A DNA stretch of 64,000 nucleotides from Pseudevernia furfuracea (taxonomy: Eukaryota; Ascomycota; Lecanoromycetes; Lecanorales; Parmeliaceae). The notes under the pieces are model-generated. The model worked only from the letters and a program-made list of their open reading frames with translations, did no database searches and was not told the DNA's origin. The DNA is taken from the NCBI GenBank assembly GCA_022315425.1, contig JAIUPT010000050.1:434001-498000 (forward strand), read 5' to 3'. The position numbers and the translations under genes were made by a program. This document shows, in pieces, positions 20,065 through 30,825 of the stretch. The number at the start of each line of letters is the position of its first letter. Position 1 is the first letter of the stretch.

Positions 20065-20998
20065 TCACCCTAAGCCATTGTCGTGAGTGAGTTTCAGCCA
20101 CAGCCTCGCTCTCCAAAGGACAGAAAGAACGTCAGCAGCCAGCTCAACATCTCGGTCCTGGCAATCATCCTCAAGCTTGTTGACACATTGTTGAAGGCGT
20201 TGTGTATGTTCTTCAGATCTTTTCATTGTCCAGAAGTGATAACTTATCGGTAGGCTATAATCTTGCAGGAGGACCACAGCGTGCACGGTCACGTTTGGAC
20301 TTTGCTTCTCTCGAGTATGCGACTTCAAGGTCTCCCACTGGTGTAGAGACCCGGCAGTACTGAATTGACGTAGGTTTTGCTCCGTTTACATATTCTTCAG
20401 GATTTGGACCCCCCAGTGCCTTGTGTGCCGTTCGTTCACTCCAGCGCGGTGATAGTTGCACTGCATTTGGGCTCGGTCTATTTCCTCGTATCCAGTATTT
20501 GCAGAGAGTATCTTGGAAGGCAAGTGCATGGCAGGCAGTGATGAAGTCCGCTGGTGTGACATATGTCGTTGCTTTAAATGAACGATGGAAATGGAAGGTG
20601 CTCAGTCCTGCTGACTTAGCCAGAGATTCCAACTTCAGACATTCCTTTCTCGCCTCACTCCGTCTCTCGAACGTCTCGGCTATGATCCTCCGAAGAATTT
20701 GGCAAATGGCAAGCACACCGATGTTACTAGTGCCCAGTGTCTCGGGATTGCAGCGCTTGCATGGCCAGAAGTTTGCGTGCTCAGCAGCCTCGATGGCTCC
20801 AGGGAAAGAGAAGAATCTAAAATGCCTTCTTGAGGGACGTCGCGAAGCACAGGATGGGCGGCAGGAAATCTTGGTCGTCACAACCCCGTACCAGGAAGTA
20901 GCGATCTGCTGCCCGAGACCGTGCCAAAGTCGCGTGCCAGCGCTGGTTATCCGTACCAAAGCTGCTAACACTTGCATTTGTAGGATCGCGGAAGCTGT
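20065..20998 (-). pseudogene. Ada-type methylphosphotriester-DNA repair regulator, frameshifted
   Basis: The minus strand starts FGTDNQRWHATLARSRAADR and YFL near 20960. A one-base insertion near 20892 shifts it to YGVVTTKISCRPSC. Then come RFFSFPGAIEAAEH and WPCKRCNPE. The CxxxC and CxxC cysteines match the Zn-binding, methyl-accepting N-terminal domain of Ada. LAKSAGLSTFHFHRSFKATT is the AraC-type HTH. A second shift occurs near 20290, after STPVGDLEVAYS. The following frame (20328-20065) resembles the N-terminal part of the Ada methyltransferase domain (EDDCQDRDVELAADVLSVLW) but stops before any PCHR active-site block. Two shifts and a missing catalytic end make this a dead gene. No intron pair was found that repairs both breaks. 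Confidence 0.7.
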
Positions 20999-22199
20999 AC
21001 GAGACAGAGAGGGAAGTGGGCGTTGAGCACTCCGTCAGATCGGGCGTTTGCTAGTAGCTGTTGCCTGGAGTAACGGGAACAGCAGTGGAGCTTGTTGTAT
21101 CTGTCAAAGTGTTTTCCTATTGCGTCAGCCACTCTGCTGTACGAAATTCCGGGACGAGATCGAGTGACGGACTGTCTGTTTGCTTAAAGCTTCGCACCAA
21201 GGGTCTAGGCTTGTACTGTCCCCGTTACCGTCACGTCCAAAATTCCCAAAGGTTAAGGTATCGTCTTGAGCTGACGAGCATGAGGGATCTCCATACTCCT
21301 CCCAAGAACCGAGCAGGTTGTCTGCGAAGTCCTTGACGAAGGCAGAGGGTTCTCAGGTCTTAACGATTGCACTAGATGGCCCGGATTTGAAGTACACTTC
21401 TCTGCCATGTCCGAGTTGACAAGCATGTGGTTGAACTCGTTAGGATCGTCAAAAGCTTGATTGTAGGTGAAGCTGGCGTGTGTGGCCCTCGATCTTGGAG
21501 AGGTTGTTCGGGAGCTGAGGTAGAAGAGAGTGTCAAATATGTGGCCAACAGTGCCTCGATCGATTAGCAAACCGATTCTTTCGTGTCTTAACAACGCGTT
21601 TATCTGATTGAAAATATGGAGAGCAAGAATGCTAAGAGATTGAGAAGATCAGAGCGCCCGGGAGATCATCGGGCATGTCTAAGGTAAGGTAAGGTTATGT
21701 TGCTTGGCAGCAAGATTGAGCATTCCTGCCAAAGCACGCCTTTCTCCTTTCAAAAGCTTTGCTGCAAAGTGGAGCATCCTCTTGGCGATGACTCGTGTCG
21801 TCAGATATCTAAGACGTCGCAACTGCATAGAGGAAACTTCGAATGCTCAAAGCTCCCTTTCTTTTTATTTTCGCACATCTTCACATCGGGTCTTTCTGTC
21901 GAAAACCAATACCCTTTCTAGGATTGTTGAGGAAAAGTTCATGACAACTGCCAGACTCTTGCTACATCTTACATCCAAGCCCGAAGATATGCATCAGACT
22001 ATCAGACCCGCAAGCTTCTTATGGGGAAGTGCGGTCATCATCATCTCGACCACGAACCCAGATAGAACCACAAACCTGGCCCCTATGTCCTCAGCCTCGT
22101 AGCCTGGCCAACGCTGCATGCTCGGTCTAGCCGGTCAATCCCAGACCACTATAAATCTACAGCGGAAAAAGCAATGCATCCCAAAATTGCCTTCCAATA
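20999..22199. other. Decayed intergenic DNA
   Basis: The longest frame (minus 21253-21594, 113 codons) has no recognised domain. Nothing else is supportable. Confidence 0.4.
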
Positions 22200-22623
22200 C
22201 AATGGTCGCCCAAATCAACGCGCTCGCCAAAACCACAGGCAGGCAGGACATGTCTCCCTTCAAGATGGCTGCCGGCTACTGTCACGTCACGGACAAGTTC
22301 AAGGTAGCCCATTTAACCCCTATGGCATCCGAGTTGGTTGACCATCTGGGGTCCTGGAATGTCCGGTGCAGATGGAGGCAGAGCTTGTGGCAGTCAACGA
22401 GATGTATCGGGATGAGGAGGGCAAGGAAGGATTCTTTCTGGGACTTGAGGTCAGGGTTTTGCGAATTCATGCCGAAGAAGATATTTTGCAGATTGGGGAA
22501 GCGAATAAGGTTGATGTAGACAGGTGGCGACCATTGATGAGCGTTTTCCAGCATCTGTATGGGTTGAATGCAAGGTTGCAGCCTTCAAGACTCGCAGAGA
22601 TGGATGAGGAGATGTATCGTTGA
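22200..22623 (+). pseudogene. Flavin reductase-like protein, C-terminal fragment
   Basis: VTDKFKVAHLTPMASELVD (about 22280-22340) is followed, one frame over, by CPVQMEAELVAVNEMY, FFLGLEVRVLRIHAEEDIL, KVDVDRWRPLMSVFQHLYGL and PSRLAEMDEEMYR. This is the C-terminal two thirds of the FMN-binding split-barrel flavin reductase-like family found widely in ascomycetes. The frame break near 22345 and the lack of any N-terminal flavin-binding strands upstream indicate a truncated, frameshifted remnant. A missed intron at 22345 is possible but would not restore the N-terminus. Confidence 0.6.
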
Positions 22624-23387
22624 TGATGATGGAGATCAAGGGGCTCGCATGCTATGCTGAGAAGAGAGGCATAATGTCGAAGACTTAGAGGGGACTGCTT
22701 GATTGTCGAATGTAGTTATGTATCGTAAGTTTAATGGTAATACCGACAAGCTTTGTCCGAGACGGACAGGGCATGAATAGAGATGATCAATGTTTCTTTA
22801 TTTCCAAATCGTCAACAAGATAAAGAAACATGACACCATATATGACATGTATCAACGGACTCAATCTTGAGCGAGTTCTTTTAATGACACTTTCAGTGTT
22901 TTCCTGGATTCCTGAATAGTTTTGCTGCAGGTGTCAGAAAGTCTTGGCCTCCCGGAAAAACGAGTGATCGCCATGGATCGCATCCAAATTTAGCAGCCAC
23001 CATCGCTAAGGTACCTACGCCACGCCGGTTCGTATTCAATCCTCCTAGCGCATTCCTTCTCCACCCCCATCTTGGCTCTGAGGCTCTCTCTCTCTCTCTC
23101 TCTTCTTTGTTTTCTTTTCAAACCACAGCGACGGCAATATTAATCATCCCTACGCTCGTTCAGCAGACATATTCTTGGTGCATCAAGTCCCTGTCTTTCC
23201 TTGTTTCACGCCATCTAATATAATAACCTTAATTCTTTTCTTCAATCTTCTCATCAGTATCGGCAGGAGGCACCGATTACGAACCTCCTGCGACAAGCAC
23301 TTCGTCCGCCGAATCCAACAAAGCATTCCTAACAACAGCATTACTCTTCGCATTCGCTAAGCATTCTTTGAGCCCTCGTCACAAGCC
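22624..23387. promoter_or_regulatory. Upstream region of the Crh-type gene
   Basis: No coding signal. A CT run at 23088-23106 and further pyrimidine-rich DNA precede the ATG at 23388, as is common in fungal promoters and leaders. Confidence 0.4.
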
Positions 23388-24943
23388 ATGGTTTACCTTC
23401 GGGCGGCTGCCGCGGCCGCGGCCACCCTCTACTCTGCCTCCACAGTTTTGGCCCAAGGGCAATCAAGCAGTCAAGCGGGCAATGGGGTATCTGGTGGAAT
23501 AGCATGTGGAGAGGGCAACCTGTGCCCAGAGTCAAGCCCCTGTTGTTCGCGTAAGTATCCCTACCTTGCTGCCCCAGGACGAGATGCTGATCGTTGTCCT
23601 TTTCCAGAATACGGCCAATGTGGTGTGGGAGCATACTGTCTCGGCGGTTGCGACATTAGATATTCCAGTTCTCTTGACTCCTGCGTGCCAGCGCCCGTAT
23701 GCAAAACCCAGGACTACAAATTGACTTCGTTGGACGGGATCACAGCAAACACACAATATCTTGGAGATGCATCAAAGGCCAACTGGGTGTCACAAGGGAC
23801 GCCCTTGCTCACGCCTGACAATAGCGCAGTCATCTTGACCTTGGCAGAAGATGGAGCAAGCGCATCGGGAACACTTCTATCCAGTTCACATTACGTGTGG
23901 TATGGAAAGGTTAGCGCGACGATGAAGACAAGTCGAGGTGCAGGTGTCGTCTCGGCCTTTGTTCTTTTCTCGGATGTACAAGATGAGATAGATTTTGAGT
24001 TTGTGGGCACTGATCTGAACACTGCGCAATCTAACTTCTACTGGCAGGGCGTTACGGATTGTGAGTACCCAGACAACTTTGATATAAGATCTAACTGACA
24101 ATCGCAGATGAGAATGAGATCAATTTGACTGTATCAGAAGGCGGGGATACCTTCAGCGCTTGGCATACATACGAAGTCGATTGGTCACCAACATCGTTGA
24201 CATGGTCTGTGGATGGCAAGGCCTCACGTGTTCTGAACAAGGCCGACACTTTCAATAAAACCGACAACAAATACCACTACCCACAAACGCCTGCTCGGAT
24301 CCAGCTTTCCCTCTGGCCCGCTGGTACAACCAAGAGCGCCCAGGGCACAATTGATTGGGCCGGGGGGTTGATCAACTGGAACTCGCAGGATGTCCAGACA
24401 AACGGCTATTTTTACTCTATGTACAATGATGTCAATGTGCAGTGCTACCCAGCGCCGTCGGACGCAAACGGTACTGGCACAGTATCATACAAGTATGGCA
24501 ATGTGGATGGGTTAGAAGGCGACGTCGAACTAACAAACGATCCAACTGTTCTTGGGTCATTCCTTGCGGACGGTACAGATATGAATAAGGGGAAGCCCAA
24601 CCCCTCGAGTACATCATCGTCAAGCAAGGGAGCTTCAGCTACACCAACACCAACCAATCTAGCAACAGTACCAGGCTTGTCAGGTGCAGGTGGCTCAGAT
24701 GGTACCGGAGTTGGCGGTGACTCAGGCTCCGGGTCCGGCTCGTCCGGCTCTAATTCAGGCTCAGGCTCAGACTCTGGCAGCGGAACGTCAAGTGCATCTG
24801 GAACCGCTGCGACAGGCATTGGTGGCTTTGACCAAGGCGACCAGAAAAAAGGTAGTGGTGCATCGAAGGGAGAGGAAGTCATGAGAGGTTCAATGTTCGC
24901 TGCTTTGGTCGCATTCATTGGTATGCTCATGATGTGGGCTTGA
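23388..24943 (+). CDS. Crh-type GPI-anchored GH16 transglycosylase with chitin-binding module
   Basis: Three exons, 23388-23550, 23608-24060 and 24108-24943. Introns are 57 and 47 nt (GTAAGT...CCAG; GTGAGT...CGCAG with CTAAC/CTGAC branch). The product is 483 aa in frame. Residues 1-22 are a signal peptide ending VLA. Residues about 35-75 hold a Cys-rich CBM18-like module (CGEGNLCPESSPCCSQYGQC, then CGVGAYCLGGCD). The GH16 domain carries the catalytic motif DEIDFEF at residue about 180, with nucleophile and acid/base Glu. A Ser/Gly/Thr linker (about 390-455) and a hydrophobic tail (FAALVAFIGMLMMWA) mark a GPI anchor. Crh enzymes cross-link chitin to beta-glucan in the wall. Confidence 0.92.
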
Positions 24944-26143
24944 TTTGCGTCAGATGAGATACGGTTATCTCGGGAGTCACACTCACTTAGGCAAAACAGG
25001 CGTCTTCTCTTGCATAGCTGGCGTTGGCGATCACTCGTTGATGCATATTGTAAGCGATTAGTATCGTAATTACCGAAGCGTTTTTTTGGATAGGCTCTAG
25101 TATCATACTTGTGAATAAGGAGCATTGCACACTGGCCCCCGGGCTTCAATATGCAATCAGTGAAACACTTAGCACCTTTTTTTGCACCCTCAGCATACGC
25201 TTCGGCGTTGCAAAAGGACTCAGGCTTCCTGTGTCCATCAATACTCTGATAGTGTTTTAACTTCTACGGTATTCTTAAAAGACCCTTGAAAATGTCTCCC
25301 CCAACATAAATACCACACGTCAACCGCGGTTTGCCGTCAACGGTTGGCCTATCATGAACGGTTCGCGGATACAAGCAGCAAAACATTCTTGCTGTCACAT
25401 GGTGGACGATCTCTGACACAATCTAGCTTCGCTAACAATGCCTTTACGCCGACTAGTTGGCCATACCGACCAAGTATTAAATCTACACCGTGAAAGAAAA
25501 AAACGCCAACCCTGTCAGAGACCAATCTCCGTAGCCCCAGCGTAATCTCAGACTTTTTTAATGGATCTACCCAACTCGACTTTCCTTGGGCAAGGCTCGC
25601 AGCGTACTCTACATTCTAAGCCAGATTGCAAGTCGGTAGGAAACCCGACATCCAAGCCTACGAATCATGATCTGAGTTTTCTACAAGATACTATGGTATT
25701 AGCAGGCAAATCTCTTACATCCTTATCGCTTTCCCGCTAGCGCTGAGAGCTATTTACCTTACGCAGTATCTCTTGAGGGACGATACATCGCTAGGGAGTC
25801 TTCCTCCTCGTTGAAGATCAAGCAGAGCTACCCAGGCAGCTTCTATAAGGAAAGATCTATAGAGAACTACACCTCATTGAAGGCAAACTCATCTACCGGG
25901 CCTGCTTTCGGACCACGGAACAGTGCAGCAAGCTCCGCGCCACAATTGTGTTCTTTTTCCCGGGCTAATTTCTCCTACATTGAAAAGTTTCCCTCGGCCG
26001 ACGCTTTCTCTGTCCTACTACTTCTGCTCTCCTACATCTTACCAGCGCCGCTCTGCGAACTTAGTTCTCCGCGCTCGACTTATGTTTTTCATACCTAATC
26101 GCGAGTACTCTATTGCTCGACTGCTCGCAAACTTCTTGACGGC
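24944..26143. other. Intergenic, nothing recognised
   Basis: The plus frame 25811-26098 has no domain and poor composition. It is treated as chance. Confidence 0.4.
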
Positions 26144-26383
26144 GTGATGTGCACCTACGACATATTTTTCTACGCCGCTTGTGGCCACAACAGCGGGATT
26201 CGACCCAAAATCCAGTGTCGGACACGAAACTGGTATCCAGTAAGTTTTGATCGCCGCAACGGACAAGTGGTCCATGTCGACTGGTGTAATCCTTGTTGGC
26301 CCAACAGGGTTTCAATGCTCAAGAACATCAAATGGGACGAATGCAAGGCGTCTGCGAAACTTTTCGGGATGCTCCCTTTGTGA
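26144..26383 (+). CDS. Small Cys/His protein, MC..CGH family
   Basis: A 79-aa single-exon frame. It starts MCTYDIFFYAACGHNSG and continues with CRTRN and HVDWCNPCWPNR. The paired Cys and His residues (MC, ACGH, C, CxxC) suggest a small zinc-binding fold. The N-terminus matches the two genes downstream (26847 and 30826) in the pattern M-C-x-Y/H-x(6-9)-C-G-H/C. Short proteins starting this way are common and uncharacterised in filamentous ascomycetes. The first ATG is the only reasonable start. There is no signal peptide or membrane segment. Confidence 0.55.
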   Translation: MMCTYDIFFYAACGHNSGIRPKIQCRTRNWYPVSFDRRNGQVVHVDWCNPCWPNRVSMLKNIKWDECKASAKLFGMLPL

Positions 26384-26846
26384 GAAAAGCGCGATAGGAA
26401 GGAGAGACATGCGTAATCTGGAACAAGGTCCTGTTCTACACCCGACGGTGGGGGTTGCCTGCTTTGTTGTTCCGAACAAAGAGCACTATTATTCCGAGCA
26501 GGCAACATTTGTCTGTGCACTCTAAATTGTTTCAGAAAACCTCATTCTCAGCGTTGTCGGCAGTCAGAAGAATCATACGGGAAAAAACAAGACACACCCA
26601 ACCTTGCATGTCGCGTTCTTTGTGAGTCTAAGACAAGGAGAACTTTCCCGCTAAGGCTACAATAATCCAGGAGCTTCTAAACGTCTTCTACAAACTTCAA
26701 CCGCTGCTTATATCTACTCAAACATTCCAATCTTTAGCTCTCATCTTCCCCTCATCAGCAGACGCTCTACGATCACTCAAGAAGCCAAACAGTCATCAGC
26801 AAATCCTCCACCATTTCAAGCCTCTCCAAAATACCCAGCAGCTACC

Positions 26847-27239
26847 ATGTGTTTCTACAATATCTTCATCTTTGATTGCGGCTGCGAATCCCAGCCCCCT
26901 GCCTTGCTCCTCTCCTGCTCGCCGCCCCGCGCCTGGCAGCGATGTCTCTACCCTGACTTTGACCACCACCGTGGCCCACTCCATGGCTGCTGTTGCGCTG
27001 TCAATGAGGAGAGAAAAACACCAGGCAAATGCGCCTCTCACCGCCATCAAGCCCGGATTGAGAAGAAGGTTCGGGAGCTGAAGGAGGAAATCAAGCATTT
27101 GAAGGACGACATTGCGGAATACCAGCATGATATCAAAAAAGAGGAGGAGGCGAGACGGGCTCGGAATCAGGCTCTTCAGGAACAGTATCGGGTACATCAT
27201 GGTCCAATTTGTGGAGGACATGGCAGCGGGCGTCCATGA
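26847..27239 (+). CDS. Small Cys-rich coiled-coil protein, MC..CGC family
   Basis: A single exon of 130 aa. The N-terminus MCFYNIFIFDCGCESQPP is followed by CSPPRAW, RCLYP, GCCCAVNEE and KCASHRHQ, a Cys-rich region of about 70 residues. Residues about 73-112 (ARIEKKVRELKEEIKHLKDD, then EYQHDIKKEEEARRAR) form a highly charged heptad coiled coil. The tail has HHGPICGGHGSG. The role is unknown; metal binding by the Cys/His region and dimerisation by the coil are inferences. Pyrimidine-rich DNA upstream and an ATG in context ACCATGT support the start. Confidence 0.6.
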   Translation: MCFYNIFIFDCGCESQPPALLLSCSPPRAWQRCLYPDFDHHRGPLHGCCCAVNEERKTPGKCASHRHQARIEKKVRELKEEIKHLKDDIAEYQHDIKKEEEARRARNQALQEQYRVHHGPICGGHGSGRP

Positions 27240-30200
27240 GCAGAGGGAAGGAGTTGGGACTGAGCTTGTTGGTTGAGCAGTTGGTGGGCAGCGAACAGAT
27301 CCGCGAAAGCAGTGGACGTGAAGACGGGAGTTGGTCGCTTTGGCATGAACACTACATAGACCGTACAGGGCGTTCGGTTGCTTTGGTATAGACCGTCGGT
27401 TTCAATCCTGTACCAAACAGATTCTGCCTCAGTCTTACATTCTGCTCTCCGCTTCATGCCGTCTGGTGTCCCCAGTCCGTTGTTTCATCCTCCCCCCCCC
27501 CCCCCCCCTTCCAAATTTCCCCCCTGGTCCTCTACACTGCGTCCAACTCCATCGACCAGCTAGACAGCAACAGTCTGTCGGAAGCCTGCCTCAATTACGT
27601 GGTTTCGCTCCGAGTATCAAACCAAGCAAAGGTCACGATCAAGACGCACCTACTCAGGGTCACTTTCTGCAGGATGGGTGATATTATGATACCTTGGCAG
27701 CGTTACAAAACGTGCCAGACAACCCGCTAGTCTAATTAAGAGTACCTTACCTATGATGCGTTTCTTTAAAAGTCGTTGTTTTCTCGAATCGAATCATCTA
27801 CTCAGATATAGTTTTTTCCGAAAAAACGATTACCTAACAGCACTGTTGGATTATCTCAGCTACCTTGGTATTGGTTGAAGTTAGAGAGTTGATCACGTTT
27901 TGATTGATGTATACTGGATATTACATGAAATACAGAGACAGCAAGTGTGAGTCTGTTGTCTTGGAAATACTGTTGTAGCGAGGGCTGAATGTCTAGACTG
28001 CTATCTTACGAGTGGCGGATAACAAAGAGGTACCTTCCTTACCATTCACAGTGTTTAAAAGTCTGTTGCTTACGATTGGACAGTCTCGTAAGGGTGATTA
28101 CATTGTGAGTGTAAGAGGGGTAGTTGTCTTGTAAGATTAAGGTAAGATCTTACATGTCAAAACCCGGAAGATACTCGAGCCAATCAATACCTCGATTGCA
28201 ATTATTGAAAGTCTGATTCAAGCCAAAGATAATGCAAATCTTTGCAAATGCGTATTCGGTATCTACCGTACACAAGAAAGCTTTCTTCATCTCAGATGCT
28301 ACAACCTCAAGTCTCCATTATTCTCTGTATATTCACGTTAGACCTTATTCCCTATACTGAGGAAGCTTTCTTCATCTCAGATGCTACAACCTCAAGTCCC
28401 CATTATTCTCTGTGTATTCACGTTAGACCTTTTTCCCCTTTTTCCCCTCCTAAGGTAATCTTTCTCGAGCCCCTCTTCATCTCCCTAGCCTCTCCTCAAA
28501 TCTCAAATAACCCCTTATCCTCTATTTCAATATGTTAATCTCCGCTTCACTCTCAATTCAGACAATTGAAAAAGTACCACCTTATCCCTACTTTCAGTCT
28601 AGACCGTTTTTGTTCCCAATACCATCACTCCTAACCCTTTCATACCCCGAGATCCCTTTATTCCCCGTACCTTCTCCCTAGACTCCCCTGCACTCTAAAT
28701 CTCTCCACTTGAAATTCTGCTCCACTTACCATGCACCTCTCCCAAAGGATTGTTTCTACTCCATGCACGCATCCTCGACGTTCCCTTTCTCGCCTTAATT
28801 CTCCAGGCAACCAAACTAGATTTCTTTCCTTCTCCGTAGCTATTCGCTCCCCAAACTAGCCTTCAGCCCAGATTCAGCTGCAGGCTCCATTCTATCTTAG
28901 CTGCAAGCATCCGGGTCTCAATTCCCGGAAACCGGGTTTATCACCAGGGATACTGAGAATTAGCCAAGGAAATCAAAGATAAGTTCCCTGAAGCCGGGCG
29001 CGTACTAGTTTGGGCCCCTTTGCTTACACTTTGCAATTGCCCCCAGAGGATGATTGGATGCATATTCCGGCGCTCCTGGCAAAGGACTCTAATTCACTAC
29101 CCAAATCACGCACGTAAGACCTCTGCTTGTTCGATCTATCTGTAGCATTGCAGATATGAACCTTTGATCATCACCACTGTTCAAATACAGTCAAGCATTT
29201 CAAGAAATTTGAACGGGCAAAAGATCACCTTTCGTTCGGGAGAAGGGAAGAGAGCGTGGGACATTATACCTGATGAGAATAAAACTACCGTCTTCTGATG
29301 TCGTATCGAAGTCAGCAAGTCAAAGTCCATGTACAAGTATCTGCACCAAATTTCTAGGTTTTCGGAAGGCGACTTTGAAACTTCCTGGAAGCCCATCGGT
29401 AGATTTACCTTTAGGGGGCTTGATACATATTCCTTCATCGGTTTTTAGGGGCAACCTCAAGTCATGCAGATGACTTGTAGTATTCCCGTTCATAATCTCG
29501 CTCTGTAGGCCCTCCCTCGGGCCCTATTTCATCTCGAAATCATTCTTGCCACACTGCAACTACTCCAGAATCTAGGGTTCACCACAGAGGTTTTCATGTA
29601 GTTTAAGTGTCCGGACAATCCGTTTGGGTTTGTTACGCGCACGGATTGTATTAACAAGTGGAGTGAAATGTATAAGCATACTGCCAGGAAACTCGGCCCC
29701 CAGGCTTTTTGAACGACCTAGTTGAGGAGTCACATAATATCACTTACATCTAAGCAGTTTATAGAAAAGCACGCTCACTCTATGTCAAGTGCAAACTTCC
29801 AGTGTAGCATCCTAGCTGCATATGTAGTTTCAAAGCTATCACCGGCCCTATGTCTAGTCATGTTTGGGGTTCTAGCGATATTGTAGAGTAACTGTCAACA
29901 TGAATAACGAGAAGACGCTCCCAGCATTTACCTTAGATGCTCTGTATTCTTCGTTGTCCGGGGTTCTAGTCCATTTACTCTAGCACTTTTTCATCTGGTT
30001 GATTCACAGCACAGTCTATGTTGAGAGTAGCAACAACAACTGCTGTTGGGCAAGAACCGTGATATGCTATTATATATAATCACTTCTGCTCTGGCTTACT
30101 TACAGTATACTTGCTATTTGTTACAATACCTGCGCTAGTGATGTGTCGTTCTACTTTGTTACTGCTGCTTGCTAACACTCTTTGTATTTACCGCTCTAAC

Positions 30201-30825
30201 TGCAGAAGTGATATACTGTCTTATGCTGTTTTGTTACTTTGCTGCCTGTCTCAATAACACACCTATAATAGCCGCGGAGAGTAATATCCTTTGCCGCAGA
30301 CGTCACTCAGTATATACATAAGCAATGTCCTCCGTGAATCTGAAAAGACGGGCTGTGTATTTTAACCGGTTGGCTGCATACGCCGAATAATTCCCCTTCT
30401 GCACACCTTTAGACACAACGTAGCATCTTCATCATCTGCAACTGCAACTGAAACAGCAAGCAATAATAGCAACAGCAAAGACACGCATCAACCACAGCTA
30501 CTAAGTACCTTCCGTTGCTAATAAACTGCATAAGCTATCAAGCATCGTCTTGCGAGGCACCAATACTCTTTGCTGTCGCATGCTCGAGCATAGTTTTCTT
30601 TAGCAGACTTGTTGTGACTCTCCTCATCTTGGAATGGTCTTCTGACCGGCAACCGGGGGCTTCATTGTGCATAAAATCTTCCTGCATCACTCAGTATCCC
30701 CCTTCTGTGTCACTTAAACACACACCTACCTTCACTTCTATTGTCTCCTTTTCTTCTACCCTCAAAGACATTTACTCTCTCATCACCACTCCTCCTACCT
30801 TCATAGATAATTCACAACTAGGAAA
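27240..30825. other. 3.6-kb AT-rich intergenic region
   Basis: No domain-bearing frame on either strand. It contains a poly-C run at 27492-27508 and a tandem duplication at 28277-28434. The last 400 nt are pyrimidine-rich and likely serve as promoter and leader of the gene at 30826. Confidence 0.5.
28277..28434. repeat. Tandem duplication, about 85-bp period
   Basis: Two copies, starting near 28277 and 28362, share GAAGCTTTCTTCATCTCAG, ATGCTACAACCTCAAGT and ATTCACGTTAGACCT with only a few mismatches. They are non-coding. Confidence 0.8.

Noticed and set aside
21253..21594. 113-codon minus frame between the Ada and flavin-reductase relics
   Set aside because: No recognised motif and it is surrounded by decayed DNA. 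Noted only as intergenic.
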